Assembly (NCBI GenBank): GCA_024687165.1
Contig: JAILEY010000031.1
Span: 38,883 to 102,882 of the forward strand
DNA: 64,000 nt
Direction: 5' to 3'
From: Treponema sp.
GTDB taxonomy: Bacteria > Spirochaetota > Spirochaetia > Treponematales > Treponemataceae
Numbering within the stretch: the stretch's first letter is position 1; every line of letters starts with the position of its first letter. Both the position numbers and the translations under genes were made by a program. The notes beneath the pieces were generated by a model. It was not told the origin of the DNA, did not search any database, and was given only the letters and a program-made list of their open reading frames with translations. Positions 36,818-44,972 of the stretch are shown in pieces.

Positions 36818-37771
36818 ATGAAAGCAGAAAAGTTTAAGAGCCCATTTAAGGGAAGAAGCCTTATGAACTGGATCGACTGGTCAAAAGATGAAATCAGTCA
36901 GATTCTTGATTATGCTTTTCTTGTAAAAAAGCAGGTTCACAAGGGCGAGGTTCATCAGCGTTTTTTAGGTAAGACTATCGCCCTTATTTTTGAAAAGCGT
37001 TCTACACGTACACGTTCTTCCTTTGAAACTGCATTTGGTGAAGAAGGCGGACATCCTGTTTTTATGTCTACTGATGATATTCAGCTTGGCGGAAAGGAAA
37101 GTGTGGAAGATACAGCAAGAGTGCTTGGAAGAATGTTTTCTGCTATTGAATTCCGTGGATTTAAGCAGCAGCATGTGGAAGAACTTGCAAAGTATTCAGG
37201 AATTCCTGTAATTAACGGACTTACTGATGATTTCCATCCGACACAAGTTCTTGCAGATATTATGACTCTTAAAGAACAGTTTGGAAAGCTTGAGGGACTT
37301 ACAATGTGCTATTGTGGTGATGGACGCAATAATATGGCACGTTCCCTTATGCTCATCTGTTCAAAATTCGGAATCAATTTTTCCGTATATTGTCCAAAAT
37401 CTCTCTCTCCAGATCAGAAAATTATTGATATATGTACGCCTTTTGCAAAGGAAAGCGGTTCAACTATTTCTATTTCTGATGAAATTTCGGTTGTTAAAAA
37501 CGCAGATGTGCTTTATACTGATGTGTGGGTTTCCATGGGTGAAGAAGCGTTAAAGGATGAACGCATTAAGTTACTTCAGCCATATCAGGTTAACAAGGCC
37601 CTTATGGATGCTACCGGAAAACCAGGTACAATTTTCTTGCACTGTCTGCCTGCTGTAAAAGGTCAGGAAGTTACAGAAGAAGTTTTTGAAAGCGATGCAA
37701 GTAAAGTCTGGGATGAAGCAGAAAACCGAAAGCATACAATAAAGGCCATTATGCTTGCTTTGATAAAATAA
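36818..37771 (+). CDS. argF: Ornithine carbamoyltransferase
   Basis: The enzyme makes citrulline from ornithine and carbamoyl phosphate. In fermenters it can also run in the arginine-deiminase direction. It has 317 residues. The carbamoyl-phosphate motif STRTR is at 62-66. DDFHPTQVLADIMT (HPTQ), the ornithine-loop region VSMGEE, and FLHCLPA with the active Cys are all present. ATG 36818 is preceded by AAGGGG; the upstream in-frame ATGs lie in the promoter. The neighbouring genes give no clue to direction of flux. Confidence 0.96.
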   Translation: MKAEKFKSPFKGRSLMNWIDWSKDEISQILDYAFLVKKQVHKGEVHQRFLGKTIALIFEKRSTRTRSSFETAFGEEGGHPVFMSTDDIQLGGKESVEDTARVLGRMFSAIEFRGFKQQHVEELAKYSGIPVINGLTDDFHPTQVLADIMTLKEQFGKLEGLTMCYCGDGRNNMARSLMLICSKFGINFSVYCPKSLSPDQKIIDICTPFAKESGSTISISDEISVVKNADVLYTDVWVSMGEEALKDERIKLLQPYQVNKALMDATGKPGTIFLHCLPAVKGQEVTEEVFESDASKVWDEAENRKHTIKAIMLALIK

Positions 37772-37794
37772 GAAACTCAAGGAAGGATACCGTT

Positions 37795-38241
37795 ATGAAA
37801 AAGATTATTATGGCTCTTATTCTTGCAGCTGCAGTTATTTTGCCGGCTGTTTCTCAGGAAAAAGAAAAGACAACACCAATCTGGGATCATGGAGACAATG
37901 TTTCTCCTCTTGTATACCAGAATGTTAGAATTTTCAAAGTTTATGATTCTCCTGATGCATATGTAGTATTGTATGAAATGGCTGGAGTAAAGACAGGAAC
38001 TGCTGTTATTCCTAAGAAATGGTCAAAACCGGAAGAAAAGGGTAAGCATAGTAAACTTTTTATCCGTAATAAACCGGCAGGATTGCTTGGTCCATATATG
38101 ACTGTAATTAATCAGGACGGAAAGTTCCTTAAAGTTTGGCTTACAATTCCAGCAAGCAGAAGTGATCCAATGTGGGGAGTTCTTCCTCTTGGAACAACTA
38201 TTGAAGGTACAGACGCTGACGAGCTCAATCTTCAGTACTAA
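37795..38241 (+). CDS. Small secreted protein, unknown function
   Basis: The 148 residues carry a signal peptide (1-20, ILPAVSQ) and a mature part of about 125 residues with WDHGDNVSPLVYQNVRIFKV and RNKPAGLLGPYMTVI. I do not recognise the family. GGAAGGAT precedes the start, which is 23 bases after argF, so it may be cotranscribed with it. A terminator follows after about 110 bases. Confidence 0.75.
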   Translation: MKKIIMALILAAAVILPAVSQEKEKTTPIWDHGDNVSPLVYQNVRIFKVYDSPDAYVVLYEMAGVKTGTAVIPKKWSKPEEKGKHSKLFIRNKPAGLLGPYMTVINQDGKFLKVWLTIPASRSDPMWGVLPLGTTIEGTDADELNLQY

Positions 38242-38351
38242 AATTTGAGGTTTGAGAGCCTTTGATTTCAGGCCCTTGGACTTGTCGGGCATTTCTGCGG
38301 AATCATTAAAAATGAGATTTTGAAGTGCCCCAAAATTGAAATCGCGAAACG

Positions 38352-38382
38352 GGCTGTTCAATTGAGGACAGCCTTTTTTTTA
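38352..38382 (+). terminator. Terminator after argF unit
   Basis: GGCTGT (38352-38357) pairs with ACAGCC (38368-38373), followed by eight T. Confidence 0.85.
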
Positions 38383-38410
38383 TGTATTTTATTTAATTAA
38401 GGATATAAAA

Positions 38411-39394
38411 ATGATAAAAATTTCAGATTCTCAGATTTCCAGTTTCAGAGAGTTTCTTGTTTCTCATGATAGTTTTATAATTGCGGGACACAAGGAACCT
38501 GACGGAGATTGTGTTTCTTCCTGTATGGGACTTTCATTTATTCTGGACAGCATGAGTAAACCTTATGTACGGCTGAATGCAGGACCTTTTAAACGTACTG
38601 AAATAAGAAAATATGCGGATTTGTTTGTGAATGAAGTTCCGTTTATGACTCAGAGCGAAAGAGATAAATGCGGTTTGATTATTGCTGACTGCAGTGAAAT
38701 TTCTAGACTTGGAGAAATCGATGGGGATCTTAAAGGTTTTGACACATTCATTGTAGATCATCACAAAACTTCAGATGCCAGCGGTAAAAATGTTATAATC
38801 GATCCTTCTGCTCCTGCTGCATCTTGTCTTGTTCAGCAGCTTTTTGAAGCATTAGTCGGCAAACCTTCAAAGGAGCAGGCAGAGGTTCTTTTCTTTGGTA
38901 TGGCTACTGATACAGGATATTTCAGATTTCTTAAGGAAGATTCAAGTGAAGTTTTTCTTGGAACGGCGCGTCTTGTAGAGGCTGGTGCAAATCCCCGCGA
39001 GATATATCAGAAAATGACAAGCGGAAAAGGCTGGAATACAAGAAAACTGTTGGGGCTGATGCTTGGTCGCGCAGAAAGACATTGTAATAATAAGCTTGTT
39101 GTTACTTATGAAACTCAGGAAGATACAAGAAAATTCGGTCAGGAGGGAAGAGACAGTGATGCTTTTTATTCACTTATGCTTGAAGTTGAGGGCGTTGAAG
39201 CTGTTCTTTTTGTGCGTCAGGATACAGATCACACTTGTACGCTTGGGCTTCGTTCAAAGGATAGTTGTGATGTAAGTGCAATTGCAAGTAAGTTTGGTGG
39301 AGGAGGTCATAAGAATGCTTCCGGGGCAAGTACTGAAGGCAGAATAGAAACTCTTCTTCCACAGGTAATCAAGGAATTTGCAAAAGTTTTATAA
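38411..39394 (+). CDS. DHH/DHHA1 phosphoesterase (NrnA-like)
   Basis: The 327-residue protein has the DHH-family motifs AGHKEPDGDCVSS, IIADCSE, FIVDHHKTSD (the DHH motif) and the C-terminal DHHA1 signature KFGGGGHKNASGA. Members degrade nano-RNA and pAp or cleave cyclic dinucleotides in the cytoplasm; the length fits NrnA-like enzymes without sensor domains. The gene stands between two terminators and is probably monocistronic. The exact substrate is not decidable from sequence. Confidence 0.92.
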   Translation: MIKISDSQISSFREFLVSHDSFIIAGHKEPDGDCVSSCMGLSFILDSMSKPYVRLNAGPFKRTEIRKYADLFVNEVPFMTQSERDKCGLIIADCSEISRLGEIDGDLKGFDTFIVDHHKTSDASGKNVIIDPSAPAASCLVQQLFEALVGKPSKEQAEVLFFGMATDTGYFRFLKEDSSEVFLGTARLVEAGANPREIYQKMTSGKGWNTRKLLGLMLGRAERHCNNKLVVTYETQEDTRKFGQEGRDSDAFYSLMLEVEGVEAVLFVRQDTDHTCTLGLRSKDSCDVSAIASKFGGGGHKNASGASTEGRIETLLPQVIKEFAKVL

Positions 39395-39419
39395 AAGTTC
39401 GTTATTACAGATTGAATAA

Positions 39420-39467
39420 ATGCGTGTTTCTGGATGAGATTTTTCTTCAGATGCACGCATTTTTTTA
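39420..39467 (+). terminator. Terminator of DHH phosphoesterase gene
   Basis: ATGCGTG (39420-39426) pairs with CACGCAT (39454-39460), with inner TCTG/CAGA, followed by seven T. Confidence 0.85.
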
Positions 39468-39639
39468 TTAAAAAATTAAATTTTTCTAATTGAATATCTA
39501 ACTAATTAGATTTAAAATCTTAATTTATTAGTATGAAATCTATATAGAAAAGTTAAGAAAATAATTAACTATAATTATAATTCTGTATAGAAAAATTCAA
39601 AAATCATATTACAATCAGCGCTTTTCTCTAAAATCTCTA

Positions 39640-39656
39640 TTGGCATAGAATCTGCT
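39640..39656 (+). promoter_or_regulatory. Candidate sigma-54 (-24/-12) promoter
   Basis: TTGGCATAGAATCTGCT has GG at 39642-39643 and GC at 39654-39655, with the exact 12-base offset required by RpoN. The flanking YTGGCA and TGCW also match. The predicted start is near 39667, inside the leader hairpin. Confidence 0.5.
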
Positions 39657-39659
39657 TAC

Positions 39660-39691
39660 TTAATTTGTGTGAAAAAAACAAATTAAAGGAG
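39660..39691 (+). promoter_or_regulatory. Leader hairpin touching the SD
   Basis: TTAATTTG (39660-39667) pairs perfectly with CAAATTAA (39679-39686) across 11 bases. The stem's last A bases are the first of the SD AAAGGAG that serves ATG 39698. It could tune translation, or it could be a DNA operator, because the predicted RNA start falls within the left arm. Confidence 0.4.
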
Positions 39692-39697
39692 CGTACT

Positions 39698-40672
39698 ATG
39701 GACGAAATTAACACAAATTATTCTTCTTACCAAAGAGGATCTCTTTCACCTGAAAAGTTTAAAAATTGTCTGCTTGAGCAGCTTTTCTTAAACCGTGAGC
39801 AGACAGGTCTTTCTAAAATTGATGATGATTGTTTTTCTGACTTTCTGATTCATTTTGCCAGTCGTATCGATTCAATTCTTGAAAAATATGACAGCGAAGT
39901 TTCTGATTTTACGAATTATTTTTTTGGAGTTATACGGGTGACTTTTTCCTGGTGGTATCGAAAATATAAAAAACGGATGAATGAAAAATATTATATTCAT
40001 GCTGTCGGAGGGGAAGATATCGGCGAAAGAGAATATGAATACAAATGTAGTGAAAAATATAATGAAGTAGAGATGAATGAAAAATCTCTTAGCATTGACG
40101 ATTTGAAAAAAATTACAGAAGTTAAAATCGGTGCGTCATATAAAGATGTTCTGAAGCATAAGAGAATTTCAACAATTTCAAAGGAGAATCTGGAAATTCT
40201 GAGAAATGAGGCTTGTTTGATTCTTACACTTAAAAGCTGCTGGTTTATTGATGATGAGATGATCGAAAAGCTTTCTGTAATCACAGGAATTGCGTGCGAG
40301 GAAATTCTTGCTCTTGTGTATCGGGCTAAATTAACGATGAAAAGAAAAATAATGAAGATACAGGAACTTGAGCGAAGAAGAAATTCTGAATATTTCCTGA
40401 AAAAAAAATGTGAGCTTTCTGCTGAAGGAAGACGTAATTTTTTCTGGAATGTTTATTTTCTTGAAGAGAGGTCTAAGCTTCATGAGAAAAAATGGAATCA
40501 GCTTTTGAATCGGATTAAGTTATGCAATTTAAAAATGGTTCCTTCAAATAATGCTGTAGCAACTATTCTTGGAATAGACTGCAGACGTGTCTCTTACATT
40601 GTAAAGGTGACTCGGAAATATCTGGATAATTTAAAACTTCTTTGCGAAACATCAGATGTTAAAGATTATTGA
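39698..40672 (+). CDS. Sigma-factor-like putative regulator
   Basis: I do not recognise a named family. The 324 residues are intracellular with no signal or membrane helix. Residues about 40-85 (FSDFLIHFASRID, then YFFGVIRVTFSWWYRKYKKR) resemble sigma region 2 of ECF-type factors, in which a YL..I.RN...D..RK..R helix recognises the -10. The C-terminal part NNAVATILGIDCRRVSYIVKVTRKYL looks like a region-4 helix-turn-helix. A second HTH-like part lies mid-protein (ITGIACEEILALVYRAKLTMKRK). The gene stands alone behind a candidate sigma-54 promoter. The sigma-like reading is inference. Confidence 0.55.
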   Translation: MDEINTNYSSYQRGSLSPEKFKNCLLEQLFLNREQTGLSKIDDDCFSDFLIHFASRIDSILEKYDSEVSDFTNYFFGVIRVTFSWWYRKYKKRMNEKYYIHAVGGEDIGEREYEYKCSEKYNEVEMNEKSLSIDDLKKITEVKIGASYKDVLKHKRISTISKENLEILRNEACLILTLKSCWFIDDEMIEKLSVITGIACEEILALVYRAKLTMKRKIMKIQELERRRNSEYFLKKKCELSAEGRRNFFWNVYFLEERSKLHEKKWNQLLNRIKLCNLKMVPSNNAVATILGIDCRRVSYIVKVTRKYLDNLKLLCETSDVKDY

Positions 40673-40778
40673 AAAATGTTGATTTAATCTTAAGCGGGCA
40701 GAGTAAAATCTGCCTGTAAAATCATAAAAATCTGAAAAAACTCGGAAAAATTTATGTACTTTTTTTATCTTTTTTTGA

Positions 40779-40784
40779 TATAAT
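40779..40784 (+). promoter_or_regulatory. -10 element just upstream of plsC start
   Basis: Consensus TATAAT ends 6 bases before ATG 40791, with no SD between. Another leaderless-type arrangement. The -35 is weak. Confidence 0.5.
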
Positions 40785-40790
40785 TATAGC

Positions 40791-41531
40791 ATGTTAAGTT
40801 TTCTGACACTTTTGTGCATTTTAAGCGCCATGATGTTTCCTACATTCATGATTTGTCTGTTTTATCCGTTTAGTAAAAGACTGGCACTTTTCTGGTCAAA
40901 TTACATAACTTGCAGAACGGCAAGGCTTCTTTTTGCATGCCTCAAGCTTTACAGAAAATTTGATTTCATAAAATACGATGATAATCTTGAAACTTTACCG
41001 AAGCAGTTTGTTGTCGTTTCAAATCATCAGAGCCTTTTTGATATTGTAGTTTATCTTTGTTTTTTTGGTGGATTAAGAACAAGATTTGTTGCAAAGGATT
41101 CTCTTGGAACTGCACCGATGGTTGGAAAAATGCTTAGAACTCAGGGGCATTGTCTTATTCCAAGAAAGGGAAGTCCGACGGTTGCAATGAAAAAAATTGA
41201 TCAGTTTGGTGAAAGGGTAATGAAGAATGATCTGATTCCTGTAGTTTTCCCGGAAGGAACAAGAAGCCGTGACGGAGAATTAAGGACGTTTTATGCTGCC
41301 GGATTCAGGCGTCTTGCTCAGTCTACAAAACTACCTGTTGCTGTTTGTGCTCTTGACGGTGGCTGGAATATTTCGAATATAAACACAATTTTTAAGAATT
41401 TAAAACGCGGGGCATATAGGGTTAAAGTGCTGAAAGTCTATGATGCGCCGCAAAATAAAGAAGAAGAATTGCATATTTTGGAAGAGGGAAAGGAATTAAT
41501 TCAAAAACAGCTTGATGAATGGCGTAATTGA
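40791..41531 (+). CDS. plsC: 1-acyl-sn-glycerol-3-phosphate acyltransferase
   Basis: PlsC converts lysophosphatidic acid to phosphatidic acid at the inner membrane. It has 246 residues, an N-terminal membrane helix (about 3-28), the catalytic block VVSNHQSLFDIVVYL (HX4D), RFVAKDSLG, and the substrate motif VVFPEGTRSRDG. Length is normal for the family. The gene starts without SD and is probably monocistronic. Confidence 0.93.
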   Translation: MLSFLTLLCILSAMMFPTFMICLFYPFSKRLALFWSNYITCRTARLLFACLKLYRKFDFIKYDDNLETLPKQFVVVSNHQSLFDIVVYLCFFGGLRTRFVAKDSLGTAPMVGKMLRTQGHCLIPRKGSPTVAMKKIDQFGERVMKNDLIPVVFPEGTRSRDGELRTFYAAGFRRLAQSTKLPVAVCALDGGWNISNINTIFKNLKRGAYRVKVLKVYDAPQNKEEELHILEEGKELIQKQLDEWRN

Positions 41532-41543
41532 ATGAATTTTGTC

Positions 41544-41572
41544 TTGACGCTATTTTAAAAAATGTGTATATT
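41544..41572 (+). promoter_or_regulatory. Promoter of zinc-ribbon gene and rpsT
   Basis: TTGACG (41544-41549), 17 bases, TATATT (41567-41572). An SD GGAGGAAG follows upstream of ATG 41610. Confidence 0.75.
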
Positions 41573-41609
41573 CTTGTAATACAATTAGAATTAGTTATGG
41601 AGGAAGACC

Positions 41610-41783
41610 ATGGCCGGAGCCAGTAAGAACTCTCGTACAACAGTTGCAACTCAGAAATTTGTATGCCCAGATTGTGGCGGTGAAATTTTGATGAAGACAT
41701 TCTTTGAAAATGGAAGACTTAAGAACCAGGCAGAATGTCAGAAGTGTAAACGTACAGAACGCAGACCAAAAGATTTCCAGTAA
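41610..41783 (+). CDS. 57-residue zinc-ribbon protein
   Basis: This short gene encodes a basic protein with two CxxC pairs: FVCPDCGGEI (residues 19 and 22) and ECQKCKRTERR (43 and 46). This is the spacing of a four-cysteine zinc ribbon. Start ATG 41610 follows GGAGGAAG, and a near-consensus promoter precedes it. rpsT begins 44 bases later without a terminator, so cotranscription with ribosomal protein S20 suggests a ribosome- or RNA-related role; this is inference. It resembles small zinc-ribbon ribosomal proteins in size but I cannot assign it to L32 or L33. Confidence 0.8.
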   Translation: MAGASKNSRTTVATQKFVCPDCGGEILMKTFFENGRLKNQAECQKCKRTERRPKDFQ

Positions 41784-41827
41784 TCTATTGATCATTTTAT
41801 AATTATATTTATCAGGGGATATAACCT

Positions 41828-42100
41828 ATGGCAAACAAAAAATCAGCAGACAAAAGATATGCACAGAGCGAAACACGTCGTATGCGTAACAAGGCTGTGA
41901 AGTCTCAGGTTCATACAGCTTTGAGAAAGTTCACAGAAGCAGTTCAGAAGAAAGATCAGAACCTTTCAAGCGAATTGCTTAAAGCTTTGCAGTCAGAACT
42001 TGATAACGCATACCGTAAGGGAGTTATTAAGCAGAATGCATGTGCACGCAAGAAGAGCCGCATGTTTAAGCTTTTTAATGTAACATTCGCCGCAAATTAA
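41828..42100 (+). CDS. rpsT: 30S ribosomal protein S20
   Basis: S20 binds 16S rRNA early in 30S assembly. The 90 residues are highly basic and helical: MANKKSADKRYAQSETRRMRNKAVKSQ in pieces matches the family start, and GVIKQNACARKKSRM matches the end. SD GGGG is at 41815-41818. It is in an operon with the zinc-ribbon gene, and a terminator follows. Confidence 0.96.
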   Translation: MANKKSADKRYAQSETRRMRNKAVKSQVHTALRKFTEAVQKKDQNLSSELLKALQSELDNAYRKGVIKQNACARKKSRMFKLFNVTFAAN

Positions 42101-42110
42101 TTGCTTTAAA

Positions 42111-42147
42111 AAGGGTGCTGTTTAATTTCAGCATCCTTTAATTTTTA
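42111..42147 (+). terminator. Terminator after rpsT
   Basis: AAGGGTGCTG (42111-42120) pairs with CAGCATCCTT (42129-42138) with one G-U, then AATTTTT. A second small hairpin CTGCC/GGCAG (42151-42171) follows. Confidence 0.7.
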
Positions 42148-42283
42148 AATCTGCCGTCTTAATTTTGGCAGCAATAGTTTTCTTTTTCCAGTTTATATTT
42201 TTGTTCAATAGCTTTTTTGAGATATATATTTAGTTTTTTTTCATCTTTATATTTAATAAATCTTTTTTAATTTGGATAGTATT

Positions 42284-42697
42284 ATGGCAAATATAAATAA
42301 AAATTTAACTGTATTTGGCCGCGAAACAGAATTTGACGGTCATCTTGAATTTTCGGACAGCCTTGTGATTACCGGCAAGTTTCACGGAACAATCAATGCA
42401 ACAGGCTCTCTGGAAATTGAAAAGACTTCTGTTTGTGAAGTTGACAAGATTATTGCAGAGTCTGTTGTGGTTTCTGGTCAGGTGTCGGGAAATATAGAAG
42501 CATCAGATCATATTGAACTTTGCAATGGAAGTAAGGTTACCGGGGATATTAAGGCTGCAAGACTTAGAATAGCAGATAATGTTGAATTCGAAGGTCAGGT
42601 CAGCATGCTGGATGAAATTCCGGATACAGATATTTTTTCAGTAAGTTCAGAAGAATACAAGCAGGCTTTGATCATCAGAACAGATGAAGTCAGATAG
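42284..42697 (+). CDS. Bactofilin
   Basis: Bactofilins polymerise into membrane-associated filaments with roles in cell shape. The 137 residues contain the single DUF583 beta-helix domain with repeating hydrophobic/glycine turns (TVFGRETEFDGHLEFSDSLVITGKFHG; VVSGQVSGNIEASDHIELC; KVTGDIKAARL). ATG 42284 is favoured over TTG 42272. rho follows after 21 bases, so they probably share a transcript. Confidence 0.9.
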   Translation: MANINKNLTVFGRETEFDGHLEFSDSLVITGKFHGTINATGSLEIEKTSVCEVDKIIAESVVVSGQVSGNIEASDHIELCNGSKVTGDIKAARLRIADNVEFEGQVSMLDEIPDTDIFSVSSEEYKQALIIRTDEVR

Positions 42698-42718
42698 AAT
42701 ATTAATAAGGAATTTGTA

Positions 42719-44449
42719 ATGTCATTTTTGAAACACAGCACATCAGAATCAGAAGAAAATCAGAGTATAGAAAACGCAGCCGCAGAAGTAAAGTCATCGG
42801 AATCTGCATTGACAGAAGCTCAAGCCGATGATACTGCTGAAATAAAACCAAAAAGAAGAAGAATTGTAAAGAAAGCTGTACCTGCAGAAGAGACAGCACC
42901 GGCTCCTTCAGAAGCTGTTCAGTCTGCAGATTCAGAATCATCAGCAGAAACTTCGTCTGCAACTCAGGTCGTTGAATCTGCAAATACAGAGGGACAGCAT
43001 CAGAATCGTCAGCGTTTTGACAGCAACAGAAAATATAATAATGGCGGAAGATTCAATAACCGCTACAATAATAAAAGAAATACAGATTATGAAAGAAGGA
43101 TGCAGGCTAAACTTGATGCCGTTCGTGAAGCCCAGAAAATTGAAAATCCTGAAGAATACGAATCAAAACCTAGACTTTTAATAAACGATCTTACAAAAAA
43201 AAGCATGCCTGAACTTCGTGAGCTTGGTCTTGAGTACGGAATCAGTGCTGATGATATGGCTCCAATGAAAAAGCAGGATCTTATTTTCTGCATACTTCGT
43301 GCTCATACAGAACATGGTGGAATCATTTTTGCTTCAGGTGCTCTTGAAATTCTTCCGGATGGATATGGATTCCTTCGTTCACCTCAGAACTCTTATCTGC
43401 CAGGTCCGGATGATATTTATATCAGTCCAAGTCAGATTCGTCTTTTTAACTTGAAGACTGGTGATACAATTTACGGACAGACACGTAGTCCTAAAGATGG
43501 TGAAAAATTTTTTGCGCTTTTGAGAATTGAAACAGTAAATTTTGAAGATCCTTGTGTTGCACAGACTCGTGTTCCTTTTGAAAATCTTACCCCGCTTTAT
43601 CCGAATGAAAAGCTTCATCTTGAAACGACTTCAACTGAATTTAGTACACGTATTGTTGATCTTTTTGCTCCTATTGGAAAAGGACAGCGTCTTCTTATCG
43701 TTGCTCCGCCAAAAGCCGGTAAAACTACACTCATGCAGAAAATTGCAAATGCTATTACTACAAATAATCCTGAAGTATATCTTATTGTTCTTCTTATTGA
43801 TGAACGTCCTGAAGAAGTTACTGAAATGGAACGTGCTATTCAGGGTGAGGTAATTTCTTCAACATTTGATGAGCAGGCTACACGTCATGTTCAGGTTGCA
43901 GAAATGGTTCTTGAAAAAGCAAAGCGTCTTGTTGAACATAAACGCGATGTTGTAATTCTTCTTGATTCAATTACCCGTCTTGCACGCGCATATAACCAGA
44001 CTCAGCCTACATCGGGAAAAGTCCTTTCTGGTGGTGTTGATTCAAATGCGCTTCACAAACCTAAGAGATTCTTTGGTGCTGCCCGTAATATTGAAGAGGG
44101 TGGATCATTGACGATTATTTCTACGTCTCTTATTGAAACAGGGAGCCGCATGGATGAAGTTATCTTTGAAGAATTCAAAGGTACGGGAAACAGTGAAATT
44201 GATCTTGACAGAAAGCTTGCAGAACGCAGACTTTTCCCTGCAATCAATATCAAAAAGTCTGGAACACGTCGAGAGGAACTTCTGCTTACGGAACCTGAGC
44301 TTAAGAGAATGTGGGTTCTTCGTGAAGTTCTTAATCCGATGGAAGATGCAGATATGCTTCAGTTCATCCGTGATCAGATGAAGAAAACAAAAGATAATCA
44401 TGCATTCCTTAATTCTATGAATGCCGGTGGTCTATCAGATAACGATTAG
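42719..44449 (+). CDS. rho: Transcription termination factor Rho
   Basis: Rho is the hexameric RNA helicase that ends transcription. It has 576 residues, longer than the E. coli form, because of an N-terminal low-complexity, Glu/Ala-rich then Arg/Asn-rich extension (about 1-145). The RNA-binding domain follows ([41 protein letters not shown] when read in parts). The ATPase core has [12 protein letters not shown] and [23 protein letters not shown] is 8 bases upstream. Confidence 0.96.
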   Translation: MSFLKHSTSESEENQSIENAAAEVKSSESALTEAQADDTAEIKPKRRRIVKKAVPAEETAPAPSEAVQSADSESSAETSSATQVVESANTEGQHQNRQRFDSNRKYNNGGRFNNRYNNKRNTDYERRMQAKLDAVREAQKIENPEEYESKPRLLINDLTKKSMPELRELGLEYGISADDMAPMKKQDLIFCILRAHTEHGGIIFASGALEILPDGYGFLRSPQNSYLPGPDDIYISPSQIRLFNLKTGDTIYGQTRSPKDGEKFFALLRIETVNFEDPCVAQTRVPFENLTPLYPNEKLHLETTSTEFSTRIVDLFAPIGKGQRLLIVAPPKAGKTTLMQKIANAITTNNPEVYLIVLLIDERPEEVTEMERAIQGEVISSTFDEQATRHVQVAEMVLEKAKRLVEHKRDVVILLDSITRLARAYNQTQPTSGKVLSGGVDSNALHKPKRFFGAARNIEEGGSLTIISTSLIETGSRMDEVIFEEFKGTGNSEIDLDRKLAERRLFPAINIKKSGTRREELLLTEPELKRMWVLREVLNPMEDADMLQFIRDQMKKTKDNHAFLNSMNAGGLSDND

Positions 44450-44456
44450 TTTATTG

Positions 44457-44485
44457 TTGACATGCTTACTAATTTTTTATAAAAT
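44457..44485 (+). promoter_or_regulatory. Promoter of rpmE
   Basis: Consensus TTGACA (44457-44462), 17 bases, TAAAAT (44480-44485). It gives a leader of about 125 bases before ATG 44619. Confidence 0.65.
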
Positions 44486-44491
44486 TGGCTA

Positions 44492-44618
44492 TCATTTTAA
44501 TCTTGTGATATCAACTTGATTTGTAACGGTAAGGGAATGATACAACACTACCTTTTTAAGTGTATGTAGTGCTGACCGGCATTTCTTTGGTATCGGGCAA
44601 GAATATAGGAGTTATAAA
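44492..44618 (+). promoter_or_regulatory. Structured 5' leader of rpmE
   Basis: The long leader contains CACTAC (44546-44551) able to pair with GTAGTG (44566-44571). A competing pairing of CACT (44546-44549) with AGTG (44559-44562) is also possible. A second weak C/G pairing CCG/CGG follows near 44576-44597. Ribosomal-protein leaders often bind their own product; whether this one does is open. SD AGGAG lies at 44607-44611. Confidence 0.4.
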
Positions 44619-44831
44619 ATGAAAAAGGGAACACACCCAGACTACAAATTGACAAAAATTACTTGTGTATGTGGTAACGTTATCGAAACACGTTCAACAG
44701 TTGAAGACATTCACGTTGAAATTTGTTCTGCTTGCCACCCATTCTACACTGGTAAGCAGAAGCTTGTTGATACAGCAGGTCGTATCGATCGCTTCAACAA
44801 GCGTTATGGTGTTAAATCAGAAGCAAAATAA
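44619..44831 (+). CDS. rpmE: 50S ribosomal protein L31 (zinc-binding form)
   Basis: L31 joins the two ribosomal subunits. It has 70 residues: [20 protein letters not shown], then [15 protein letters not shown]. The CVC and CSAC cysteines mark the zinc-containing type. AGGAG precedes the ATG. It stands alone between its promoter and a strong terminator. Confidence 0.96.
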   Translation: MKKGTHPDYKLTKITCVCGNVIETRSTVEDIHVEICSACHPFYTGKQKLVDTAGRIDRFNKRYGVKSEAK

Positions 44832-44846
44832 TTCTGATGCTACAGA

Positions 44847-44877
44847 AAGCCGGTTGAGAAATCAGCCGGCTTTTTTT
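44847..44877 (+). terminator. Terminator of rpmE
   Basis: AAGCCGG (44848-44854 region) pairs with CCGGCTT, with inner TGA/TCA, followed by seven T. Confidence 0.88.
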
Positions 44878-44892
44878 ATGTTCAAGTTTATA

Positions 44893-44950
44893 AAAAAAAT
44901 GCACCATGTAGAATTGAACGTCTGTCCGGTTTTACATGGTGCTTTTTTAT
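44893..44950. terminator. Bidirectional terminator between rpmE and chemoreceptor gene
   Basis: GCACCATGTA (44901-44910) pairs perfectly with TACATGGTGC (44933-44942). A-rich sequence lies before and T-rich after, so it can act on both strands. It mainly serves the minus-strand gene ending at 44973. Confidence 0.85.
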
Positions 44951-44972
44951 TAAAAATATTTTTTAGCTTTTA

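Larger units (their letters stand above)
39395..39697 (+). other. 303-base A/T-rich intergenic regulatory region
   Basis: The stretch holds the terminator of the DHH gene (39420-39467), an inverted repeat TCTAATT/AATTAGA (39485-39510), two direct repeats TATAGAAAARTT (39543-39554 and 39586-39597), a sigma-54-like promoter (39640-39656), and a leader hairpin (39660-39686) abutting the SD of the next gene. No coding sequence is seen in it. Confidence 0.6.
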
